Virus record (IMG/VR): IMGVR_UViG_3300035698_003044
Span: 1-28,397 of that record
Length of the DNA stretch: 28,397 nt
Origin: a virus
Strand: one strand, 5' to 3'
Shown: positions 13,679 through 19,102 of the stretch, in pieces
How the letters are laid out: each line of letters opens with the position of its first letter
Numbering within the stretch: position 1 is the stretch's first letter
The notes under the pieces: model-generated
Databases searched by the model: none
Seen by the model: the letters and a program-made list of their open reading frames with translations, nothing else
What the model was told of the DNA's origin: nothing
Program-made: the position numbers and the translations under genes

Positions 13679-14452
13679 ATGGCAGGGTATAGGCAAATAC
13701 ATCCAGAGATTTGGGACGATCCTTGGTTCCTGGAATTATCCTCAAATGAAAAACTGTTATTTATATATATGTTTAGTAATGACAGGACATCATTATCAGG
13801 ACTATATGAAATAAGCAAAAAGCAAATAGCTTTTGAAACAGGACTTGACAAGAAGTTTGTTTCTACAACACTCGATAAATTTAAGGAAGCGGAAAAGATA
13901 ATTGCAGATGGGAATATCTATTTCATAGTAAATCAATTCAAGCGCCATTTCAGTAGAAGCCCCAAGGTAATTATAAGAGTAAGAAAAGACATTGATTCGA
14001 TCCGCGACTGTGAGCCGAAGCGAGTATGTAAGTGTCTATACGAAGTATTGATAGGTTATCCATATAGTATAGATACTGAAACGCATGAAGATGAAGATGT
14101 TAATGAAGATGTTAATGAAGTTAAAGATATTAATGAAGATGTAGATGTAGTACACGACAACAGCCCTGAAAATCTAATCAAGGCATTTTGTGATCATACC
14201 AGTCTCAAACCAGAAAGGGGCGCGGAAAAGATAGCCGGGCGTTTGAGTAAAGCCGGTGTTATTTGTGAAGATATTATCGGAGCAGCAGACTTTTTGAATG
14301 GCAGCAAGGATCTCAAATGTGTATCTTTTAAATCTGTAGAGAAGTCTGCTATCATAGAAAGAAATAGGCGTAAAGGCAGGAAAAAGGAAAATGATGAGGA
14401 TGATTACATGCGTTATCTCAAGGGCAAGTATGGAGAATTCGGGGAGTATTAG
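13679..14452 (+). CDS. Phage replication initiator / replisome organiser
   Basis: A 257-residue protein. The N-terminal ~100 residues (YRQIHPEIWDDPWFLELSSN, KLLFIYMFSNDRTSLSGLYE, QIAFETGL) form a winged-helix domain typical of phage replisome organisers. A highly acidic linker with tandem VNED-type repeats (~135-160) separates it from a basic helical C-terminal domain that ends in KGRKKENDEDDYMRYLKGKY. Such proteins bind the origin through the first domain and recruit helicase loader or helicase through the last. It follows the methyltransferase gene by zero bases, in the same operon. Confidence 0.75.
   Translation: MAGYRQIHPEIWDDPWFLELSSNEKLLFIYMFSNDRTSLSGLYEISKKQIAFETGLDKKFVSTTLDKFKEAEKIIADGNIYFIVNQFKRHFSRSPKVIIRVRKDIDSIRDCEPKRVCKCLYEVLIGYPYSIDTETHEDEDVNEDVNEVKDINEDVDVVHDNSPENLIKAFCDHTSLKPERGAEKIAGRLSKAGVICEDIIGAADFLNGSKDLKCVSFKSVEKSAIIERNRRKGRKKENDEDDYMRYLKGKYGEFGEY
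14096..14149 (+). repeat. Iteron-like 12-bp repeats inside the initiator gene
   Basis: GATGTTAATGAA occurs twice in tandem (14096-14107, 14108-14119), again as GATATTAATGAA (14126-14137) and degenerates to GATGTAGATGTA (14138-14149). They encode the acidic linker. In lambda-like phages the origin lies within the initiator gene as such iterons, so this is an origin candidate. Confidence 0.55.
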
Positions 14453-14475
14453 TGAATAAAATAATGGAGGAAATA

Positions 14476-14697
14476 ATGCCAACAAAAGCAGAATGGTTAA
14501 TTGACATTGAAAACACGAAGAAGGAAATTGAGGCTTATAGGTTGCTATCCGAAGGATTCGAGATGTTGGCAAATTTACCAGAGCATAGCGAAGCTAAAGC
14601 AAATTTGTATCATCACAAAGCAAGAACCTATGTATCGTTACATGAGGACTGTGCTAAATTTTTGGATAAGTTAAAGGAAGTAAAAGGGCTAAAATGA
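14476..14697 (+). CDS. Unknown helical protein
   Basis: Start chosen at ATG 14476 because GGAGG (14466-14470) precedes it; ATG 14464 and GTG 14452 are upstream in frame. The 73-residue product is helical and charged (IENTKKEIEAYRLLSEG, CAKFLDKLKEVKGLK). Its position next to the initiator suggests a replication accessory role, such as a loader partner, but no motif proves that. Confidence 0.5.
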   Translation: MPTKAEWLIDIENTKKEIEAYRLLSEGFEMLANLPEHSEAKANLYHHKARTYVSLHEDCAKFLDKLKEVKGLK

Positions 14698-14749
14698 GTA
14701 GCCGTAATTGCGTAAGAAGGGCAAGTATGGTCATATTGGAGAGCATTAG

Positions 14750-14809
14750 ATGAACTTCGGCAGCTTATTCGCTGGTATAGGCAGTTATTTCTGCTGGGAT
14801 AGGGTATAA
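14750..14809 (+). pseudogene. Truncated start of a C5-cytosine methyltransferase
   Basis: A 19-codon ORF (ATG 14750 to TAA 14807-14809) with GGAGAG at 14738-14743 reads MNFGSLFAGIG, the SAM-binding motif I that opens C5 methyltransferases, then leaves the family (SYFCWDRV). The same N-terminus reappears intact at 15254 (KFGSLFSGIGGF) after the HNH gene, with clearly different codons. It is best read as a relic of a divergent copy left by insertion or recombination. Confidence 0.6.
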
Positions 14810-14816
14810 TACCAGC
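14802..14816 (+). promoter_or_regulatory. Candidate -10 box for a leaderless HNH transcript
   Basis: TATAAT at 14805-14810 lies only six bases before ATG 14817, so transcription would start at or near the start codon. No clear -35 (best around 14782) and no ribosome binding site is seen in front of the HNH gene, consistent with leaderless translation. Weak evidence alone. Confidence 0.35.
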
Positions 14817-15257
14817 ATGGCAAATAAATATACTTACTCGCCCCCTTTTACAAAAGGGCAATTAGAAATAGAATATTCTGCTGGATTGACACAATCTGAA
14901 ATAGCAGAACGCTATCATACAACACAAAAGGTTGTGTGGCGTGCTATGAAAAACTTTGGAATAAAAGCCAGGGTTGCTGCAAAGAGAAATCAGGTTAGAG
15001 AAAATAACGATTCTTGGAAAGGATCAAGGGCTGGTTACGCAGCTTTTCATAAGCGGATTGAAGTACTTAAGGGAAAGCCACAAAAATGCGAAATATGTGG
15101 AACAGTAGATATATCTAAAACTTATGACTGGGCAAATCTTACCGGAAGATATGATGACCCAAAAGATTATAAACGGATGTGCAGATCATGCCATTGGAAA
15201 TTTGATGGAACATATAAAAATCTTGGTAAGTATGCGCAAAAAGGAGGTGCTAAATGA
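14817..15257 (+). CDS. HNH endonuclease with N-terminal helix-turn-helix
   Basis: A 146-residue protein. Residues ~12-55 (LEIEYSAGLTQSEIAERYHT, TQKVVWRAMKNFGI) are a helix-turn-helix. Residues ~63-135 (SWKGSRAGYAAFHKRIEVLK, KCEICG, WANLTGRYDDPKDYKRMC, RSCHWKFD) match an HNH family in which the two C-x-x-C/H pairs hold zinc. Such enzymes nick or cut DNA and often move as homing endonucleases. It is flanked by a methyltransferase stub and an intact methyltransferase start, and its stop overlaps the latter (ATGA). It probably arrived by homing or cassette exchange. Confidence 0.82.
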   Translation: MANKYTYSPPFTKGQLEIEYSAGLTQSEIAERYHTTQKVVWRAMKNFGIKARVAAKRNQVRENNDSWKGSRAGYAAFHKRIEVLKGKPQKCEICGTVDISKTYDWANLTGRYDDPKDYKRMCRSCHWKFDGTYKNLGKYAQKGGAK

Positions 15258-15965
15258 CGCTTAAATTCGGATCATTATTTTCTGGAATAGGCGGATTTTG
15301 ACCTCGGCCTGGAACGCGCCGGAATGACCTGTGCATGGCAATGCGAAATAGATCCGTTCTGTAACAAGATATTAGAAAAACATTGGCCAGATGTAAGGAG
15401 ATATAAAGATGTCAAAGAAGTCGGAAAACACAACCTTGAACCAGTCGAGCTTATTTGCGGAGGATTCCCTTGCCAGGACATTAGCGCAAGCGGAAAACAA
15501 GCGGGTATCACGCAAGGGTCGAGAAGTGGTTTATGGTTTGAATACAAGCGCATCATTTGCGAAATTAGACCAAGATGGATTATTGTGGAAAACGTTGAGA
15601 ATATCCTTCGACAAGGAATTGGAATTGTACTCGGAGACTTGGCCGCGTGCGGGTATGATGCACAATGGGACGTGTTACCGGCAAAAGAGTTTGGCGCCCC
15701 GCATACGCGAGAAAGGATATTTATTGTTGCCAACTCCAACGGCGAGCGATGCAAAAACGCACCACAGCGATTTGATCAGGTTCGATTGTTTGAGCGCATA
15801 CCTACGACAAAAACTTGGTTATCCGAGTTACCCGAATCCGCAATTTGTGGAGTTGATGATGGGATTCCCGATAGGGTGGACAGACTTAAATCACTCGGAA
15901 ACGCCGTAGTGCCACAGGTAGTTGAATTTATTGGAAGATGTATTATGGAGGTTGATGGAATATAA
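15254..15965 (+). CDS. C5-cytosine DNA methyltransferase, requires +1 frameshift at 15299
   Basis: ATG 15254 (AAGGAGG at 15241-15247) opens KFGSLFSGIGGF, motif I, then meets TGA at 15299-15301. Skipping one T gives FDLGLERAGMTCAWQ and an open frame to 15965. The joined ~236-residue enzyme has the catalytic GGFPCQD (Cys73), ENVEN (112), QWDVLPAKEFGAPHTRERIF (motif VIII) and LGNAVVPQ (motif X). The target-recognition region is short. It methylates cytosine C5. Without the shift, starting at ATG 15324, motif I is lost and the product should be inactive. Options: programmed frameshift, phase-variable T-run, pseudogene or sequencing error. It overlaps the next gene by 11 bases. Confidence 0.85.
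15287..15302 (+). other. prfB-like +1 frameshift site TTT TGA C
   Basis: Reading from ATG 15254, codons run GGC GGA TTT TGA C. The T-run 15296-15299 lets tRNA-Phe slip by one base and still pair perfectly. UGA followed by C is the weakest stop context, as at prfB (CTT TGA C). AGGCGG at 15289-15294 just upstream is a one-mismatch Shine-Dalgarno, though closer than in prfB. After the slip the next codon is GAC. Confidence 0.6.
15409..15909 (+). CDS. ORF embedded in the methyltransferase gene (phage WPRxGM / MGFPIGWTDL family)
   Basis: A 166-codon ORF in the +1 frame relative to the catalytic methyltransferase frame, wholly inside that gene. It has its own AAGGAG (15395-15400), eight bases before ATG. 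The product contains SLFAEDSLARTL (residues ~14-25), SFAKLDQDGLLWKT, ETWPRAGMMHNGT (~76-88), LLLPTPTASDA (~105-115) and FVELMMGFPIGWTDL (~145-160), motifs I recognise from phage proteins usually listed as hypothetical or methyltransferase-related. Several are shifted readings of methyltransferase motifs (EDSLAR over GGFPCQD), so apparent conservation could be a by-product. Function unknown. Confidence 0.55.
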   Translation: MSKKSENTTLNQSSLFAEDSLARTLAQAENKRVSRKGREVVYGLNTSASFAKLDQDGLLWKTLRISFDKELELYSETWPRAGMMHNGTCYRQKSLAPRIREKGYLLLPTPTASDAKTHHSDLIRFDCLSAYLRQKLGYPSYPNPQFVELMMGFPIGWTDLNHSETP

Positions 15966-16923
15966 ACTCATTCAAGGCGATTGTCTGGAAGTGCTGAAAA
16001 CGCTTGACGCTGGTTCTGTGAATATGTGTGTAACATCCCCGCCTTATTATGGTCTGAGATCATATTTAGACGATGACAGTGAAGATAAACCTCTTGAAAT
16101 CGGCCTCGAACAAACGCCCGGTGAGTACGTCAATAAACTGGTAGAAGTGTTCCGGGAAGTAAAAAGAACGCTGCGGGATGATGGAACTTGCTGGCTGAAT
16201 TTGGGAGATAGTTATAATGGCAGTGGTAAAGCGGGTAAAAATCCAGAGTATCAAGATCGACATACTGAATTTGGGAAACCGTCTAAACACAAAGAACGAT
16301 TTGGAAAGCCAACTAATGTTGCGGGACTAAAACCCAAAGACCTAATCGGAATTCCCTGGCGAGTAGCGTTTGCATTACAGGCCGATGGCTGGTGGTTGAG
16401 GTCTGACATCATCTGGGCGAAGCCGAATCCCATGCCCGAAAGTGTGAAAGACAGACCGACTAAAAGCCATGAGTACATATTCCTATTATCGAAGTCCGCC
16501 AAATATTACTATGACCATGAGGCGATAAAAGAGAATTCCAAATACCCAGATGATGATAGAAAATCAAGGGTGAATGATAATGCTAAAGATTTTCAGAGGG
16601 ATGGAAACAAATTGGCAAAAGGAAGCAAGACATATCCAAAAAGAAACAAGCGCACAGTCTGGACCGTAAACACCAAGCCATTCAAAGAAGCGCATTTCGC
16701 AGTATTCCCGCCGAAGTTGATAACGCCGTGTATTCTGGCCGGAAGTCCTAAAGGTGGATTGGTTCTGGACCCGTTCAGCGGCGCAGGAACTACGGGCGTG
16801 GTATGCGCTAAATTCGGCAGGGACTTTATAGGCATTGAATCGAATCCCAAGTATATCAAGATGTCCAGGAAACGAATAGATAAAGCGAATCAGCAGATGA
16901 TATTACCAATGGAAGTCAAATAA
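15955..16923 (+). CDS. DNA N4/N6 methyltransferase (beta class, S-PPY)
   Basis: Start taken at ATG 15955 because relatives begin MxYKLIQGDCLEVL and GGAGG (15947-15951) is close upstream; an in-frame ATG lies at 15922. The 322-residue protein has the catalytic VTSPPYYGLR (~29-38) first and the SAM-binding LDPFSGAGTTG (~274-284) last, the beta-type order, with WWLRSDIIWAKPNPMPESV between, typical of cytosine-N4 or adenine-N6 enzymes. All key residues are present. It overlaps the C5 enzyme by 11 bases. Confidence 0.92.
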   Translation: MEYKLIQGDCLEVLKTLDAGSVNMCVTSPPYYGLRSYLDDDSEDKPLEIGLEQTPGEYVNKLVEVFREVKRTLRDDGTCWLNLGDSYNGSGKAGKNPEYQDRHTEFGKPSKHKERFGKPTNVAGLKPKDLIGIPWRVAFALQADGWWLRSDIIWAKPNPMPESVKDRPTKSHEYIFLLSKSAKYYYDHEAIKENSKYPDDDRKSRVNDNAKDFQRDGNKLAKGSKTYPKRNKRTVWTVNTKPFKEAHFAVFPPKLITPCILAGSPKGGLVLDPFSGAGTTGVVCAKFGRDFIGIESNPKYIKMSRKRIDKANQQMILPMEVK

Positions 16924-16924
16924 G

Positions 16925-17122
16925 ATGAAATTTGAAAACATGCGCAGTTATCACCATGTTAGAGTATTGCGCGATGGTTATAGAGGCTGGGCGAAACTGG
17001 TAGGCAAGTGCGGAAAGCATATTGAAACAGCATCCCATTACATGAATCGTGATACACGCGCGGAAGCAAAACAAGACGCCATTGAAATAGAACGTATATT
17101 GATTAAAGAAAATCAGATTTGA
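16925..17122 (+). CDS. Small basic unknown protein
   Basis: A 65-residue histidine- and arginine-rich protein starting two bases after the methyltransferase stop, without a strong ribosome binding site. The middle (YRGWAKLVGKCGKHIETASH) looks beta-rich and the end helical (AEAKQDAIEIERIL). No family recognised. Confidence 0.5.
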   Translation: MKFENMRSYHHVRVLRDGYRGWAKLVGKCGKHIETASHYMNRDTRAEAKQDAIEIERILIKENQI

Positions 17123-17152
17123 TGACTAAATACCACAATCACCTCATCTGAT
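17112..17152 (+). promoter_or_regulatory. Inverted repeat covering the nuclease start codon
   Basis: ATCAGAT (17112-17118) and ATCTGAT (17146-17152) are perfect 7-bp complements. The second arm includes the first two bases of ATG 17151, which has no ribosome binding site. The hairpin could limit translation of the nuclease until the upstream gene is translated. Confidence 0.35.
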
Positions 17153-17450
17153 GCGATACCAAATAAAGCGCACTGACCATAACCAGCAAGAGATCATGGA
17201 TGCCTTACGCGCTTGTGGCTGGATAGTCAAAGACCTACATGAAGTCGGTGGTGGCTTTCCTGACCTGATTGTGGCAAATCAATTTCAGGAGAATATTCTA
17301 ATCGAGGTCAAACAACCTGGAAAGAAATTGAACGAATTGGAACTGAAGTTCTTCAAAGAATGGCCGGGCAATAAGATAATCGCTTATTCCGGCGAGGACG
17401 CAATAAATAAATTACAGGAATTTAGAGGTAGAGGAGGACTAAATGATTGA
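17151..17450 (+). CDS. PD-(D/E)XK nuclease (VRR-NUC-like)
   Basis: A 99-residue protein with the minimal nuclease core: GGGFPDLIV (Asp38), then ILIEVKQPG (Glu52, Lys54), followed by KKLNELELKFFKEWPG, a helix typical of small phage VRR-NUC or resolvase-like nucleases. The family cuts DNA using Mg2+, often branched structures. It sits behind the methyltransferase block, so it may serve recombination or replication, or could be a restriction-like partner. No DNA-recognition domain is present, so recombination is more likely. Confidence 0.75.
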   Translation: MRYQIKRTDHNQQEIMDALRACGWIVKDLHEVGGGFPDLIVANQFQENILIEVKQPGKKLNELELKFFKEWPGNKIIAYSGEDAINKLQEFRGRGGLND

Positions 17451-17652
17451 CGATAAACAAATTAGTAATACCAGACCAGTTAGGACACATATTGCCAATT
17501 ATCTTGGCAAATGTAAAATGTGTGACCATTGGACTGGCGCAGGTCTTATAGCGGAAGATGACGAGATTTGCGATAAAGCAAAAGTTTATTGTCCGATATG
17601 GGGAACTCATTGGGATAGTGAGCAACTTGAGAAAATATACAAGGAGGACTAA
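17443..17652 (+). CDS. Small Cys-rich unknown protein
   Basis: A 69-residue protein with AGAGGAGGA at 17428-17436, overlapping the nuclease end. It contains KCKMCDHW (~23-30), ICDK and YCPIWG. Four of these cysteines could bind zinc or iron-sulphur. Function unknown. Confidence 0.55.
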   Translation: MIDDKQISNTRPVRTHIANYLGKCKMCDHWTGAGLIAEDDEICDKAKVYCPIWGTHWDSEQLEKIYKED

Positions 17653-17991
17653 ATGAACCCTAAAGAGTTGAATGAATACATGGCAACAGAGGTAATGGGG
17701 TGGCGCTCGTCTGGTGGTCATTACCATTTTGTGTCTGGCAGCAAAGACGGGAAATCGCATGAAACTGGGATGAGCCCTTATTTAAATTGGAATCCCACTA
17801 AGGACATAGCGCAAGCGTTGATGTGTGCGGAGGAAGTATTTACTCAATACGGAATAACTTATAAGAAGAAGTTTAAATCATATTGGTTAGATACTTTTAC
17901 GGGCATAGAGTACAAAGGCAGGAAAGTCGAAACTCTTGACGACCTCCCGCTGGCTATCTGTAAAGCGATAAGAGAGGCGAAGGGAGAGTGA
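17653..17991 (+). CDS. Phage ABA-sandwich domain protein
   Basis: A 112-residue protein starting directly after the previous stop with AAGGAGGA (17641-17648). MNPKELNEYMATEVMGWRSS at the start, YLNWNPTKDIAQALMCAEEV in the middle and a closing PLAICKAIREAKG fit the small alpha-beta-alpha (ABA sandwich) domain common in phage accessory regions. The domain has no established biochemical role that I know of. Confidence 0.75.
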   Translation: MNPKELNEYMATEVMGWRSSGGHYHFVSGSKDGKSHETGMSPYLNWNPTKDIAQALMCAEEVFTQYGITYKKKFKSYWLDTFTGIEYKGRKVETLDDLPLAICKAIREAKGE

Positions 17992-17994
17992 GTG

Positions 17995-18144
17995 ATGATG
18001 GATGATATTCTTGCTGGTTTTGTAGGATTTGCAATAGCTATGGCTATCATATCAGCAGTTGGGGGAATTATCGCATGGACATTAGATGAAGCGCCATTCT
18101 GGATACAACGCATAAAGGACAAAGCGAAAAGGAGAAACCGATGA
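17995..18144 (+). CDS. 49-residue single-helix membrane protein
   Basis: ATG 17995, behind GGGAGAG (17982-17988), opens a 49-codon ORF whose stop overlaps ATG 18141 (ATGA). Residues ~6-30 (LAGFVGFAIAMAIISAVGGI) are one membrane helix, followed by a basic tail (KDKAKRRNR) expected in the cytoplasm. Function unknown. Confidence 0.6.
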   Translation: MMDDILAGFVGFAIAMAIISAVGGIIAWTLDEAPFWIQRIKDKAKRRNR

Positions 18145-18473
18145 GTGAACTGAAACACTTTACTATCAAGTGGTTTATGCGTAGAATAATGACAATGTAT
18201 AAGCGCAATAAATCCCTGCAAGCCGAGTTGAATAATGCTCATCTATCCGTTGCTAAAAAGATGGCGGAGAGTGCAGGATGGGAAGGCGATTATGATGAAC
18301 TGAAAACCGCCATCCAACAGGCTGTGGAGGAGATAGACGAACGGCAATTAGAAAACGGCAATTGGGATGAGCAGAACGGAATGTTGAAAGCGCAGGACAT
18401 TCTCGCCAAGTATGTGTCAATAAGCAAACCCATATTGACAGAGGAGGAAGAAGATGATAGAAAAGATAAGTGA
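18141..18473 (+). CDS. Unknown charged helical protein
   Basis: A 110-residue protein with AAAGGAG at 18127-18133. A basic start (KWFMRRIMTMYKRNKSLQAE) is followed by acidic helices and an acidic run (TEEEEDD) near the end. It overlaps the next gene by 20 bases. The family is not recognised. Confidence 0.5.
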   Translation: MSELKHFTIKWFMRRIMTMYKRNKSLQAELNNAHLSVAKKMAESAGWEGDYDELKTAIQQAVEEIDERQLENGNWDEQNGMLKAQDILAKYVSISKPILTEEEEDDRKDK

Positions 18474-18714
18474 TGAGCGATTGAAAGAATTGATAAGCTA
18501 CCATCTGGAAATTGAGGATAACGGAATTGAATATGACACAGGCACAGCACTTCAAGAACTCCTGCAATACCGCAAGGGGGTTGAACAGATACACTATAAG
18601 GTTGGGTTCTATGCAAGCGGAACGGGAGAACGCCCTTACTTAAAGGGGTTGAGATATGCTCTTGGAGAACTGGAACGGGAATTCCCCGGACTGAAAGGAG
18701 ATAATGCCGACTAA
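18454..18714 (+). CDS. Unknown accessory protein
   Basis: An 86-residue protein with AGAGGAGGAAG at 18439-18449. It begins MIEKISDERLKELISYHLE, reminiscent of small phage proteins that open with ISxERLxELI, and continues with a helical body. Function unknown. It overlaps the HNH gene by 11 bases. Confidence 0.55.
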   Translation: MIEKISDERLKELISYHLEIEDNGIEYDTGTALQELLQYRKGVEQIHYKVGFYASGTGERPYLKGLRYALGELEREFPGLKGDNAD

Positions 18715-19060
18715 ACAATACAAGGACGTTGATTTCAAGATTGATTTAATAAATAAGCGGGGCGGAGCGTGTGAAATATGTGGATCCGGGCTTGCGCTTG
18801 ATCTTCATCACTGTATAGAAAAAAGACGCAAGGGACATCCGGAACTTGACTGTGAAATTAATCTTGAGGTGGTATGTCATAAAGGCCATATGGAAGGTAG
18901 AGCAGATAGCAAAGAGCATGCTATTGAATTTGTGAAGAAGCAAATTGAAAGAGGGCATGACGTGGTCTCATGGTATGACAATCTAAAATTAATAACAAGG
19001 CGATTTCCTAATCTGAAGGGAATGATTTTTAATGTTGACAAGATCCTGAAAGTGGTATAA
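18704..19060 (+). CDS. HNH-type endonuclease-like protein
   Basis: A 118-residue protein with AAAGGAG at 18694-18700. ACEICGSG (~22-29), LDLHHCIEKRR (~33-43), LDCEINLEVVCHKGH (~47-62) make the HNH zinc core: CxxC, catalytic HH, Asn and C-x-x-x-H. The C-terminal helix (EHAIEFVKKQIERGHD) is typical of phage HNH proteins. It is the fourth gene of this class in the window, and ends a few bases before the cargo promoter begins. Confidence 0.75.
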   Translation: MPTKQYKDVDFKIDLINKRGGACEICGSGLALDLHHCIEKRRKGHPELDCEINLEVVCHKGHMEGRADSKEHAIEFVKKQIERGHDVVSWYDNLKLITRRFPNLKGMIFNVDKILKVV

Positions 19061-19061
19061 T
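19035..19061 (+). promoter_or_regulatory. Promoter of the envelope cargo block
   Basis: TTGACA (19035-19040) and TATAAT (19056-19061) are both perfect. The spacer is short (15 bp) but a TGG extended -10 element (19053-19055) compensates. Start near 19068 fits the ATG at 19103. It overlaps the end of the HNH gene. Confidence 0.8.
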
Positions 19062-19102
19062 AGAGTAAACCTATGGCTAAATTGCCCAAAGGAAATTTCC
19101 CT

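Noticed and set aside
15275-15754. Minus-strand ORF of 159 codons under the methyltransferase
   Set aside because: It is the antisense shadow of a strongly constrained gene that already carries two plus-strand frames. The product shows no family motif and has no start signal.
15775-15800. GGTTCGATTG as a tRNA T-loop
   Set aside because: It lies within the methyltransferase coding sequence with no acceptor stem, anticodon arm or CCA. No tRNA was found anywhere in the window.
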